Below are positions 8,108 to 16,999 of a stretch of 35,826 nucleotides of DNA, one piece after another. The notes under the pieces are model-generated. The model saw nothing but the letters and a program-made list of their open reading frames with translations. It did not search any database and was not told the DNA's origin. Source of the DNA: Woeseiaceae bacterium (lineage in GTDB: Bacteria; Pseudomonadota; Gammaproteobacteria; Steroidobacterales; Woeseiaceae); the NCBI GenBank assembly GCA_024640365.1, contig JAHEFE010000028.1, forward strand, positions 1-35,826, in the 5' to 3' direction. The stretch's first letter is position 1; each line of letters starts with the position of its first letter. The position numbers and the translations under genes are program-made.

Positions 8108-9451
8108 ATGGCCGGTCACGATGCCACCACGGTAGTTCATGGCGCTGAAAGCTCGCCAACATCGCCAGCTATGCCAACAACCAGGGCATGGGCCACTCTC
8201 GCCGCGCTGTGGTTTGTGTATGTCATTAACTTCCTGGACCGTCAGCTCCTGGCAATTCTTGCGAAACCAATCCAGGACACCCTCAACATTACAGATGGAC
8301 AATTGGGGCTGATTGGCGGGCTCTATTTCGCCTTCTTTTATTGCTTCATTGCCATCCCTGTCGGCTGGTTGGCGGATCGAACCAACCGGGTCGCTGTGCT
8401 CTCCCTCGCCTGTGCCATCTGGAGCGCGGCGACCACGGCTTGTGGTCTCGCCAAATCCTATCCGCAGCTGGTGGTGGCGCGCATGCTGGTCGGTTTCGGC
8501 GAAGCTGGAGGCGTTCCTCCGTCCTACGCGATAATCTCCGACTATTTCCCCCCGGGTCGCCGCGGAACGGCACTCGGTATCTACAATCTTGGCCCACCGA
8601 TAGGCGCTGCACTGGGAATTGCCTTCGGTGCGTCTATCGCCGCGGCGTACAGTTGGCGGGTCGCTTTTGTCGTCCTTGGCGCGGTCGGAATTGTCACGGC
8701 GATAGCTGTTTTCATCTTTGTGCGGGAACCTCGTCTCGGGGGGCTTGATAACCCGACTACCGCTGAAATCGAAAATGGTGGCCCCGCGAAAGCAGGCTTC
8801 TTCGAAACCCTGGTCATGTTTTTTTCCAAACCGAGTCTGAGGCTTGCTGCTCTTGGGAGTGGCGCAACCCAGTTCATTACCTACGGTATGGGTAATTTCA
8901 CGACGCTCTTTTTGATGCGTGAAAAAGGTATGACGCTCAACGAAATAGCCATCTATTATGCGTTGGTCGTTGCTATTGGCATGGGCGGCGGTATTTACCT
9001 GTCCGGCCGCGTGATCGATCGGTTCACCCGCCTTTCGAAGCAGGCTTATGCACTGGTTCCAGCTGCGTCACTCGCCTTGGCGATACCTTTCTACATCGCA
9101 TTTGTCTGGGCGCCCACGTGGCAGCTTTCCCTGTTATTACTCGTTGGGCCGTCGTTCCTGAATTATTTCTACCTATCTTCATCGGTCGCGCTCGTCCAGG
9201 AGGAGGTTCGTCCAAATCAGCGGGTGATGTCGGGTGCGTTGTTGTTGCTGGTCATGAATTTCATTGGTCTCGGTCTCGGCCCTACCTACGTCGGTGCGGC
9301 CAGCGATTATTTTCGACCCGACTTTCCCGACAACTCCCTGCAAATTGCGCTATACACGTTAGTGCCATTCTATTTTATTGCAATCGCACTTTTCCTCCGT
9401 CTGGCACGCGTGCTTAAAAAAGAGAGTCTGGAAAAAACAGGAACAGCATAA
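8108..9451 (+). CDS. MFS transporter, spinster (Spns)-like
   Basis: 447 residues with 12 predicted membrane helices. The first helix carries the Asn-Phe-Leu-Asp-Arg-Gln signature and the loop between helices 2 and 3 carries the MFS motif A (GWLADRTNR), both typical of the Spns-like group common beside TonB receptors in proteobacteria. It is a proton-coupled symporter or exporter of the inner membrane. The start at 8108 has a poor ribosome-binding site; ATG 8171 is an alternative that would shorten the cytoplasmic N terminus by 21 residues. Its TAA overlaps the ATG of the carboxylesterase by one base (TAATG at 9449-9453), so the two are translated together and probably handle the same compound. 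Confidence 0.9.
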   Translation: MAGHDATTVVHGAESSPTSPAMPTTRAWATLAALWFVYVINFLDRQLLAILAKPIQDTLNITDGQLGLIGGLYFAFFYCFIAIPVGWLADRTNRVAVLSLACAIWSAATTACGLAKSYPQLVVARMLVGFGEAGGVPPSYAIISDYFPPGRRGTALGIYNLGPPIGAALGIAFGASIAAAYSWRVAFVVLGAVGIVTAIAVFIFVREPRLGGLDNPTTAEIENGGPAKAGFFETLVMFFSKPSLRLAALGSGATQFITYGMGNFTTLFLMREKGMTLNEIAIYYALVVAIGMGGGIYLSGRVIDRFTRLSKQAYALVPAASLALAIPFYIAFVWAPTWQLSLLLLVGPSFLNYFYLSSSVALVQEEVRPNQRVMSGALLLLVMNFIGLGLGPTYVGAASDYFRPDFPDNSLQIALYTLVPFYFIAIALFLRLARVLKKESLEKTGTA

Positions 9452-11136
9452 TGAACTCATTTGTCCGCTGTGCACTGTCAGGTCTCCTGATAGTTTTTTC
9501 TACAATGATGATTTCTTCCTGCGTCGAGCGAGGGACAGCCATGGCAACAACATCTCGCATTGAATCCAGACAAACAGTTAATGCGCCTGCCGGCGATATG
9601 CAGGGAAGCGCAGAAGGCGAGTTGCACGTTTTCAAAGGTATCCCGTACGCTGCGCCGCCGACCGGGTCTGCGCGCTGGCAGCCACCGAGACCATTGCCGC
9701 GTTGGACAGGCGTCAGAGAAGTAACCGAATTTAGCCCGGCTTGTCCGCAGCTTGCAGCGACAACCCGGAGCATTTACGCGCAAGACCTATCCCCCGTAAA
9801 CGAAGATTGCCTGACGCTTAACATCTGGGCGCCCGCTGACGCGACAGATGCACCGGTGTTTTTCTGGATTCACGGTGGATCCCTGGTGGCCGGTTCGAGC
9901 AAAGAACCTTTTTATGACGGCACGCGTCTGGCCGAGCAGGGCATCATCGTTGTTACGATTAATTATCGACTCGGTGTACTCGGGTATCTGGCGCACCCGG
10001 AGCTAAGTGCCGAGTCTCCACTTGGTGTTTCCGGCAACTACGGTCTGCTCGATCAAATCGAGGCGCTGCGCTGGGTCAACAAAAACATCTCCGCTTTCGG
10101 TGGAGATCCTTCGAGGGTCACTATCGCGGGCGAATCCGCAGGCGCACTAAGCGTCATGTATTTGCTTGCGGCACCCGACGCTCGAGGGCTTTTCGCAAGA
10201 GCGATCATGGAAAGCGCCTACATGATTTCAACGCCCGAGTTGAAAAAGAGCGCGCACGGTCAGCCATCGGCCGAAGATATTGGTACAGCACTTGTGGCTA
10301 AGCTGCAGGTGTCGGACATCAAGGCGTTGCGACAGATGGATGCACAAAAGCTGGCGCACGCTGCAGCGATGACTGGGTACTTCCCGCTTGGCACGGTCGA
10401 CGGAAAGATCTTTCCGCGTCAGCTCGTGGACGTATTCGCTAAAGGTGAGCAGGCACCCGTGCCGCTGCTCGCCGGATTCAACAGCGGCGAGATTCGATCG
10501 TTAACGATGCTTGCTCCGCCGCCACCCAAAACGCCTGAAGAATACGAAAGCATTATTCGTACACGCTATGTGGATTTGGCGGATGAGTTTTTGCGTCTCT
10601 ATCCTGGCAGCAATATGCAGGAGAGTATTTTCGCGACAACGCGAGACGCATTGTATGGCTGGACCGCAGAAAGACTGATCCGCAAGCAAACCGAGATAGG
10701 TCTACCGTCATATCTGTACTTGTTTGATCACGGTTATCCGAGTGCCGATGCGGCCGGGTTGCATGCATTTCACGCCAGCGAACTGCCTTACGTGTTTGGC
10801 ACATACGACCGCACGCCATCACTGTGGCCAAAAATTCCGGGTACGCCCAAAGAGGGCGCACTGTCCACTGCAATGATCGCGTATTGGAGTAGCTTTACTC
10901 GCGATGGCCAACCGCGTGCCGCGGACGCCCCGGACTGGCTGCCCTATGGGTCAGCAAAGGCCTACATGAGATTCGAGGATATTCCGCGCATGTCAGAACA
11001 CCTGCTGCCAGGGATGTATGAGCTGCATCAGGAAGCCGTTTGCCGCCGTCAGGTGAGTGGCAAGTACCCATGGAACTGGAACGCAGGTATTCTTTCACCT
11101 GAGCTCACTGCTCACGAGGATGCGCCTTGCCTTTGA
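9451..11136 (+). CDS. Type B carboxylesterase, probable lipoprotein
   Basis: 561 residues, carboxylesterase/para-nitrobenzyl esterase family. The oxyanion-hole HGG is at 141-143, the nucleophile elbow GESAGA at 227-232 (Ser229), the acid is probably Glu347 in Asn-Ser-Gly-Glu, and His441 lies in HASELPYVFG. All members of the triad are present. The N terminus has a hydrophobic stretch ending in Ile-Ser-Ser-Cys (Cys24), a plausible lipobox, so the enzyme is probably membrane-anchored in the periplasm. A Cys pair at about 98 and 120 may form the usual disulfide. Co-translated with the MFS transporter; the esterase would split an imported ester before uptake or further breakdown. Substrate cannot be told from sequence. 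Confidence 0.9.
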   Translation: MNSFVRCALSGLLIVFSTMMISSCVERGTAMATTSRIESRQTVNAPAGDMQGSAEGELHVFKGIPYAAPPTGSARWQPPRPLPRWTGVREVTEFSPACPQLAATTRSIYAQDLSPVNEDCLTLNIWAPADATDAPVFFWIHGGSLVAGSSKEPFYDGTRLAEQGIIVVTINYRLGVLGYLAHPELSAESPLGVSGNYGLLDQIEALRWVNKNISAFGGDPSRVTIAGESAGALSVMYLLAAPDARGLFARAIMESAYMISTPELKKSAHGQPSAEDIGTALVAKLQVSDIKALRQMDAQKLAHAAAMTGYFPLGTVDGKIFPRQLVDVFAKGEQAPVPLLAGFNSGEIRSLTMLAPPPPKTPEEYESIIRTRYVDLADEFLRLYPGSNMQESIFATTRDALYGWTAERLIRKQTEIGLPSYLYLFDHGYPSADAAGLHAFHASELPYVFGTYDRTPSLWPKIPGTPKEGALSTAMIAYWSSFTRDGQPRAADAPDWLPYGSAKAYMRFEDIPRMSEHLLPGMYELHQEAVCRRQVSGKYPWNWNAGILSPELTAHEDAPCL

Positions 11137-11151
11137 TCAGGCACGACCCCT

Positions 11152-11820
11152 TTAGTCCTTAAGAGTGACAAACCCCGCAGCCATAAACCTGGCGATGCGT
11201 TTTTTAACGGCAGGGAAATCATCGGAGTGGCAAATGCCACCTGAAAGGCGATCGATTCGCCCGGTGCGGGCCAGTGTATTCATCAAGGCACCGGTTACGA
11301 AGTGGTAGCCCCAAAAAATATCTTCGTCTGAATAGTCCGGTAGTGCGCGCTTCAGAATATTAACGAGCTTAAGCACCACAGGATCAAAGTAGACATCCAT
11401 CAGCTCTGCGCCTTCCGGTGTGTTGCTGACGCGGGCGCAGAAGGCGGCATAATTCATCCAGTTAACGCCGCCCTCGTAATAGAGGTCCAGGTCGGTATCC
11501 AGAAATGCGTGCAGCGCTCCTTCCACCGTGGGTTTGCCCTTTGCTTTGGCTTCGTATTGCTCGAGTGCCACCATGCGGCGATCGCTGGTTACGCCGGCGC
11601 GCCGCGCAAACACGGCTTCAAACAAGTTCTTCTTGTCCTTGAAATAGTAGTGAACGAGTGTCGTGTGAATGCCCACTCGCTTGCCAACATCGCGCAGGGT
11701 TACGCCGTGCAGCCCGTTTTTGGAAAATAGATACTCGGCTGCATCAAGTATTTGCTCGATGCTCTCTGCGCGTTGATCCGCTTTTTTGCGCGGCGCGCGC
11801 TTTTTCGTGGTCATGGACAT
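11152..11820 (-). CDS. TetR-family transcriptional regulator
   Basis: 222 residues. A basic Lys/Arg-rich N-terminal arm is followed by the TetR DNA-binding region (about 18-65) with the typical Gly-Val-Thr-Leu-Arg-Asp-Val and His-Tyr-Tyr-Phe-Lys-Asp-Lys elements; the helical C-terminal half is the ligand pocket and dimer interface. Two starts are possible, 11820 and ATG 11814; each has GGA-like sequence upstream. It lies between the converging esterase gene (stop 11136) and the acyl-CoA ligase transcribed in the same direction, so it is the obvious candidate regulator of this uptake-catabolism locus, perhaps sensing the substrate or its CoA ester. Operator not identified. Confidence 0.92.
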   Translation of the reverse strand: MSMTTKKRAPRKKADQRAESIEQILDAAEYLFSKNGLHGVTLRDVGKRVGIHTTLVHYYFKDKKNLFEAVFARRAGVTSDRRMVALEQYEAKAKGKPTVEGALHAFLDTDLDLYYEGGVNWMNYAAFCARVSNTPEGAELMDVYFDPVVLKLVNILKRALPDYSDEDIFWGYHFVTGALMNTLARTGRIDRLSGGICHSDDFPAVKKRIARFMAAGFVTLKD

Positions 11821-11910
11821 TCCGCCGTCCTACATAACAGGGTCGGTGTTTTGAATCGGAGTATTAATATCGAGGACACGTAAATCAATTCCTGATCGTT
11901 GTACAAATTC

Positions 11911-13509
11911 TCATTCAGTTGTGACATCTGAATTTGCATAATATGCACGTAATTTGATCTTGTCGATTTTTCCGGTTGCCGCGAGTGGCATAGAACCGAC
12001 TTGCTCTACATGATCTGGTATCCACCAGTCCGCGACCTTGCCGCGGAGAGAGTCGAGCAGAGCGTGAGAATCTATCGACTGACCCGCACGCGGCTCAACG
12101 ACGATGACAGGACGCTCACCCCATTTTTCATCAGGCCTGCCCACAACCGCAACGAGGCCGACCGAGGGATTGGCGCCAATAATGTTTTCGATTTCCATCG
12201 GATTTATCCACTCACCGCCGGATTTTATGAGGTCCTTTGACCGTCCGCGTATACTGAGGTTTCCGTCGTTGTCGATGCTCGCCAGATCACCGGTGTCAAA
12301 AAATCCCTCTTCATCGAGGCTATCTGTTGTGGCTTTGAAGTACCTTTCGACAACGCTGGCACCTTTCACTTTGAGATGACCAATAACTCCTCGTTGGCGA
12401 GTCAACGCTACGCCACCAGCATCGGTCAGCTTGAGGTCGAGACCCAACGGCGGCCGGCCAGATGCCAAATTGGTTGTCGACGGCGGTTCGCCCGGCGCGG
12501 TAATCGTACCGAGCGGCGAAATCTCGGTCATCCCCCAGCTGGTTTGTACTTGTACTTGCAGAGTCTCCTCCATGCGCCGCAACAGTGCGTCAGGACACCG
12601 GGAGCCACCGATAAGGATCCGCTTCAGTTGCGGCAGTTCGCCGCCGGTAGTTTCCAGGTGTTCAACAACACCCAGCCAAACAGTCTGCACTCCCGCCGCG
12701 ATGGTCACGCCTTCGTCTTTCATTAACTTGGCTAGGCTCGCGCCGTCCGTATGGCGACCGGGAAGCACGAGCTTGGCACCTACCGCGGGCGCGGCAAACG
12801 GCAGGCCCCAACCATTGGCGTGAAACATTGGCACTGCGATCAATAACACATCACTGCTGTTGATGGCCATTGCGTCTGCCTGCAGCGCGCGCAGCGTGTG
12901 CAGATAATTTGAGCGATGCGTGTAGAGAACGCCCTTAGGTTTACCGGTAGTGCCCGAGGTGTAACAAAGTCCAGCCGGCGTGTCTTCTTCAAAATCTCCC
13001 CAAATTACAGCACTGTCGTGGGATGTGATTAAGTCATCTTGAGCCCACACTTGTGGCTTCAGCGTCGTGCCTGAAATTAAATCGGTGCCGTCGCCGTCCA
13101 TCACGATCACGTGTTCAATCGTGGGGCATAGTGGCGCCAGCTTGATGAGCATTGGAACAAGGTCTACTGCTACAGCGACGACGCGATCTTCTGCTTCATT
13201 GATAATCGCTGCGAGGTGCGCGGTAGTGAAGCGCGGGTTGAGCGTATGACAAATCAACCCGGCGCCCATAGACGCGTAGTACATTTCGAGGTGATGCTGG
13301 GTATTCCACGCCAACGTGCCAATCCGATCTCCGAATTGGACGCCCAGAGCGTTTAGGGCACCAGACAGGCGATTGCTGCGCTCCCGAAGCGCCGCGTAGC
13401 CGATGCGGCCGAGCACTTCGCCGGAATGCGCGGACACAACCTCGCGTTCTGACGACCACTTGGCGGCATGATCGAGAAATTTATCTATCGTTAGTGTGTA
13501 GTGCTGCAT
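11911..13509 (-). CDS. Fatty-acyl-CoA ligase, AlkK-like
   Basis: 532 residues of the adenylate-forming superfamily. The phosphate-binding loop YTSGTTGKPKG spans 183-193, the Trp-Gly-Met-Thr-Glu motif lies in the middle, the Tyr/Phe-x-Thr-Gly-Asp and hinge Arg-Ser-Lys-Asp segments follow, and the C-terminal catalytic-lysine motif TGKIDK is at about 512-517. Overall pattern, including the Ile/Cys-His-Thr-Asn-Pro-Arg region near 87-93, matches medium/long-chain acyl-CoA synthetases of the AlkK type. It converts a carboxylic acid, ATP and CoA to acyl-CoA in the cytoplasm. No strong Shine-Dalgarno precedes ATG 13509. It lies directly behind the terminator of the TonB receptor gene, so expression depends on readthrough or a promoter inside the receptor gene. 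Confidence 0.92.
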   Translation of the reverse strand: MQHYTLTIDKFLDHAAKWSSEREVVSAHSGEVLGRIGYAALRERSNRLSGALNALGVQFGDRIGTLAWNTQHHLEMYYASMGAGLICHTLNPRFTTAHLAAIINEAEDRVVAVAVDLVPMLIKLAPLCPTIEHVIVMDGDGTDLISGTTLKPQVWAQDDLITSHDSAVIWGDFEEDTPAGLCYTSGTTGKPKGVLYTHRSNYLHTLRALQADAMAINSSDVLLIAVPMFHANGWGLPFAAPAVGAKLVLPGRHTDGASLAKLMKDEGVTIAAGVQTVWLGVVEHLETTGGELPQLKRILIGGSRCPDALLRRMEETLQVQVQTSWGMTEISPLGTITAPGEPPSTTNLASGRPPLGLDLKLTDAGGVALTRQRGVIGHLKVKGASVVERYFKATTDSLDEEGFFDTGDLASIDNDGNLSIRGRSKDLIKSGGEWINPMEIENIIGANPSVGLVAVVGRPDEKWGERPVIVVEPRAGQSIDSHALLDSLRGKVADWWIPDHVEQVGSMPLAATGKIDKIKLRAYYANSDVTTE

Positions 13510-13532
13510 GGATGTATCGAATCACTAACCAT

Positions 13533-13566
13533 GAAAAAATCGGGCCGCCGCGAATGGCGGCCCGAT
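13533..13566 (-). terminator. Rho-independent terminator after the TonB receptor gene
   Basis: Perfect 11-bp stem ATCGGGCCGCC (13539-13549) with GGCGGCCCGAT (13556-13566), six-base loop, then six T on the minus strand (complement of A at 13534-13539). It starts 18 bases after the receptor stop codon at 13584-13586 and ends about 24 bases before the ligase ATG at 13509. Strength and position are textbook; the oddity is that the next gene in the same direction starts almost immediately behind it. Confidence 0.92.
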
Positions 13567-13583
13567 GGTCGACAGCTCTTTTT

Positions 13584-15755
13584 CTAGTGGAACACCTTCA
13601 TTACACGCAGGCCGTACTGACGAGGCGGACCGGCAAAACGAAGCCCGGAGTTTAGGGCGCCAACGTAGTGCTGATTCGTTATGTTGGTGCCGTATAACGT
13701 CACAACATAGTCCTTGTGTTGCCACGCGATCTGGCCACCAAGGATATTGCGTGATTCGATTCGGTCGCCGAGAGCCTCGTTCTGAAATAATGTTGCCCAC
13801 TGCGTGGCGACATGCCCGTAGTTAAGACGCGGCGTTATCGTGTCGTCACCCGAATGGAAGTCGTACTGCAGTCCGATGTTGAACGTAAAATCAGGCGCGT
13901 AGGTTTGGTCTTTGTTTTTTAGGTTGATACAGGACGGACTAGCCGGCCCGGTCGTGGGATCACATGGTGTTAAGGTCGCGATCCTGGGGTCGGTCGCGTA
14001 AAAAGTTCCGAGATCGCTGCTCAACTTTCCAAGGCCTGCATCCATCGTGAAGTCACCGTAGACGGCTTGAATTTGGGCTTCGAAACCGGCAATCGTTGTC
14101 GTTTCAGGCGTGTTGAGCTCTATGCCAAAAACCGGGAAATCGGGATAGCCGATAATTACCTGGAAGTTGTCATAGTAGTTCTTGTATGCGGAGAATTGCG
14201 TGCGCACGTGGCCATCTGCCCAGACGCCTTTCCATCCCAACTCATAAAGGGTGACGGTTTCTTCGTCAAACGGATCAGGAAGTCCGAGGCCAACCGGTAC
14301 GTTGAGACCGCCCGGCCTGAAACCTGTCGCCGCCATTGCGTATACGAAATGGTTGTCATCAAGAAGCCAGTTCAATGCAACCTTGCCCGAGGTGTCTGAG
14401 TACTTGGCTTCTTGCTGGGCAACGATCGGCAGACCGTACTGCATGACATAGACATCGTTACGAGTCTTGTGCTTCGAGTAACGGGCTCCCAGCTCGACCT
14501 CAAACTCATCTGTTATTGCGAATTTGGTTTGAGCGAATACTGCACTGGCGTGTTTTGGGTTTTCTCCCCAGAGCACGTATTCAGTGGCTGGATCACCCTC
14601 AGGTACTCCGATCACAAATTCGCCATCCGGAAAGTCGAGTACGTCTTTTTGCAGATAGACACCAAAGACCCAGGAAAACTTCTCGGAATCCGGAGAAATG
14701 AGGTTGAACTCCTGAGACTGGATTGTCTCGTCGACCGAGTCGCGAAATATCGAATTACCGGCGCTCGTACCGTCCAGGTCAGCCCGATATTTAGTGTTGC
14801 CATCCTGGTATCCGCTAATGGATCGTAACTTGATTCCGTTCTCAAATTCGTAGTCGACCTTTAGGACGGACCTCATCAAAGTGTCTTTCGCCAACATTTC
14901 GGCATTGGCAGTAATCTCAAACATATCGTTGGACGAAAGAGCGGGATCGGCTGGATACGCACTCAGATCCAGATAGCTGTAATCCGTCTTGAACAATACT
15001 TTTAGCTGGCTCGTTGGTTCCCATAGCAATCCTAGTCGCGCGCTTCGCGTGTTTACACCATCATCTCCGGTGTAAGGGCCAGTGATGTCATAGAAGCTGT
15101 CGCGTGACTCAGCATTAAAGGCGAAGCGAGCTGCGAACGTATCGCTGACCGGCATATTGATCGCTCCCTGCGCGGCCAGATCAGTATGTTCCCCAAATTG
15201 GCCTGCCAGGTAGCCGCGATCGCCGCCCTCGATAACGGGGTCATTCGAATTTACGAACACGGCGCCGCCGGTTGCATTTTGGCCCACGAAGGTCCCTTGT
15301 GGACCGCGCAAGATCTCGACTGACGCGATGTCGTAATACGGTTCGGCCGTGAAGTAGCCGGGGAAGGTCGCAACGCCGTCGCGGTACGTCACAACGCCCG
15401 TGGTAGTTTGCGAGTTGTGCTCGGCTTTGCCGATACCGCGAATGTTGAAATCAATGCCCTGACCAAAGTTGTTAACAACCGCCGCCGGTGTCGCGAACTG
15501 CAGCTGATCGACGACCGTGACCCCGAGTCTGATGAGGTCTTCACCGGATAGTACTGATGCGGAAATTGCCGTTGTTTGCAGGTTCTCATTGCGGCGCTGA
15601 GCAGTAACAATAATCTCTTCAAGAACGTCTGATCGCGTGTTATCGGCAGCTGACGTTGACGCGGCTGACTGCGCGCCTGCTGTGCTGCTCAAGCATAGCG
15701 ATAATGCCAGTGCGCTAAGCCACGTCGCGTGGCCACTAATAGGATGGACTCTCAT
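13584..15755 (-). CDS. TonB-dependent outer-membrane receptor
   Basis: 723 residues. Sec signal peptide (about 1-28, Ala-Gly-Ala), TonB box Glu-Glu-Ile-Ile-Val-Thr-Ala-Gln at 46-53, plug domain (about 55-165) with the Val-Glu-Ile-Leu-Arg-Gly-Pro-Gln-Gly motif, then a 22-strand barrel. AGAGGA precedes ATG 15755 by eight bases. The family imports siderophores, vitamins, and in many marine and sphingomonad-type genomes lipids, aromatics or glycans, using the proton-motive force through TonB. The barrel ends in Val-Phe-His rather than the usual terminal Phe, so BAM recognition may use a variant signal. The neighbouring esterase, MFS permease and acyl-CoA ligase suggest an organic ester as cargo rather than iron; that is inference. 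Confidence 0.95.
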   Translation of the reverse strand: MRVHPISGHATWLSALALSLCLSSTAGAQSAASTSAADNTRSDVLEEIIVTAQRRNENLQTTAISASVLSGEDLIRLGVTVVDQLQFATPAAVVNNFGQGIDFNIRGIGKAEHNSQTTTGVVTYRDGVATFPGYFTAEPYYDIASVEILRGPQGTFVGQNATGGAVFVNSNDPVIEGGDRGYLAGQFGEHTDLAAQGAINMPVSDTFAARFAFNAESRDSFYDITGPYTGDDGVNTRSARLGLLWEPTSQLKVLFKTDYSYLDLSAYPADPALSSNDMFEITANAEMLAKDTLMRSVLKVDYEFENGIKLRSISGYQDGNTKYRADLDGTSAGNSIFRDSVDETIQSQEFNLISPDSEKFSWVFGVYLQKDVLDFPDGEFVIGVPEGDPATEYVLWGENPKHASAVFAQTKFAITDEFEVELGARYSKHKTRNDVYVMQYGLPIVAQQEAKYSDTSGKVALNWLLDDNHFVYAMAATGFRPGGLNVPVGLGLPDPFDEETVTLYELGWKGVWADGHVRTQFSAYKNYYDNFQVIIGYPDFPVFGIELNTPETTTIAGFEAQIQAVYGDFTMDAGLGKLSSDLGTFYATDPRIATLTPCDPTTGPASPSCINLKNKDQTYAPDFTFNIGLQYDFHSGDDTITPRLNYGHVATQWATLFQNEALGDRIESRNILGGQIAWQHKDYVVTLYGTNITNQHYVGALNSGLRFAGPPRQYGLRVMKVFH

Positions 15756-16207
15756 GATCTTTCCTCTGAAATATGCTCGGTGCCCTGTCGGCGAGATTTT
15801 TATTCGATGTATTTTCTCCGGCCCGACATCCTGCGCGGTTTCGCGCTTGTCAATATTAGCGCAGACAAGAAATAATGTTAACTATTATCTGTGTGAAGAT
15901 TATTCTTATTTAATAACAGTAGGTTAGTGCTTATTTATGGTGCGTCGCACCACAAAGTACGGCGTTCCCGAGCGCTGAATGGGGGCTGCCAGCGGGCGCG
16001 CACCGGCTGCATTGTCACAAACCATCGATAAGTAACCTAAAAGTCAGTTTCCAAATAATTGGGGCTAATCTGAGCAAACCGGAGTACTTTCTGCCGAAAA
16101 TGCCAAAACTCACTCAATATTTCTGAAAAAGTCAGTGATTAGTCACGCGAAACTCGTTAGGCAATCGTAGCCTGTGTCACGTCAAATCCACTTCAAGGAA
16201 GCGCAAA
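15756..16207. promoter_or_regulatory. Divergent promoter region, TonB receptor / lipoprotein operon
   Basis: About 450 AT-rich bases with no gene. Visible structure: a hairpin GCGCG-GTTT-CGCGC at 15833-15846 in the receptor leader; inverted repeat CTTGTC (15846-15851) / GACAAG (15864-15869) with 12-base spacing; a perfect hairpin-like repeat TGGTGC-GTC-GCACCA at 15938-15952; and a 10-base direct repeat AAAAGTCAGT at 16039-16048 and 16127-16136. The two inverted repeats are plausible regulator sites for the receptor gene, but none is assigned to a protein. Confidence 0.4.
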
Positions 16208-16933
16208 ATGAAAATCCAAAGAGCCAGTGTATTAGCGCTCGCAGTTCTCTGCGGTTGTGCGAGCCAGCCCAGTTTGCCCCGCATAGACGATGGTGCATCA
16301 CTGTCGATTACCGTCACGTCGGCCGCCGTCACGCCTGGCGGGAGCCAAATACAGAACAATGCCGTGGGCAAAGACGCTGGCAAGGGTGCGAAAGGTGGCG
16401 CCATCGCGGGCGGTGCGATAGGGCTCACTTGCGGTCCATTTGCATTCTTTTGTGTTCCTGTCACCGCCGGCATAGGGGCGCTTTCCGGTGCCGTTGGCGG
16501 TGCGGCTGTGGGTGCCGGCACTGCCAGCCTGTCAGAAGAAGAAGCAACAAAGTTGCGTGCCAGGTTCATCACTTTGAGTGAGACTTACGACCATCGAGCT
16601 GACCTGGAAGCGCATATCACAGAGCAGGCAGCAAAGCGCTGGACGCTGACGCCTGACGAGTCTGACTACACCGTCAACGTGCTTGTGACCAACCTCATCT
16701 TTGCGACTGATCACGGAGATCAGTTACGTATGATTCTGCGGGTCACCGCAATTGTTAGAGACAACAAGACCAAGCGACTAAGTCCAAAAGAGCCAAAGGT
16801 GTACGAGTACCTAAGTCCCTACACCAATCTAGGAGTTTGGCTTGATTGGAATAATGATTTTGCAGAACGGAGCCTTAGGCTCGGCTCGCAGCAGATTGCT
16901 ATGGAGATATTGGCTGATCTGGCGAAGCATTAA
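16208..16933 (+). CDS. Glycine-zipper lipoprotein, unknown function
   Basis: 241 residues with a strong ribosome-binding site (AAGGAAG, six bases spacing). Lipoprotein signal peptide with Leu-Cys-Gly-Cys, modified Cys at 17. Residues about 59-104 form a glycine-zipper membrane segment of repeated Gly-x-x-x-Gly (with two Cys at 75 and 82), as in SlyB/TraT/Omp-rich lipoproteins that sit against or span a membrane. The remaining 135 residues are a soluble domain with alternating strands, ending in a helical segment. It precedes the Cys-repeat lipoprotein by 66 bases on the same strand, probably one operon. No exact family name recognised. Confidence 0.85.
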   Translation: MKIQRASVLALAVLCGCASQPSLPRIDDGASLSITVTSAAVTPGGSQIQNNAVGKDAGKGAKGGAIAGGAIGLTCGPFAFFCVPVTAGIGALSGAVGGAAVGAGTASLSEEEATKLRARFITLSETYDHRADLEAHITEQAAKRWTLTPDESDYTVNVLVTNLIFATDHGDQLRMILRVTAIVRDNKTKRLSPKEPKVYEYLSPYTNLGVWLDWNNDFAERSLRLGSQQIAMEILADLAKH

Positions 16934-16999
16934 ATAAGTTGCCTGCCTGTCCATCTGAGCAAATCCTTTTTTGACTTACCAACGTCAGGGAGTCAGACG

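Noticed and set aside
7841-8302. Minus-strand frame of 153 residues over the MFS gene start
   Set aside because: Low-complexity, Cys/Trp-rich translation typical of an antisense shadow; overlaps a clear transporter gene.
14412-14828. Plus-strand frame of 138 residues inside the TonB receptor gene
   Set aside because: Antisense to a well-supported receptor, no start signal or domain.
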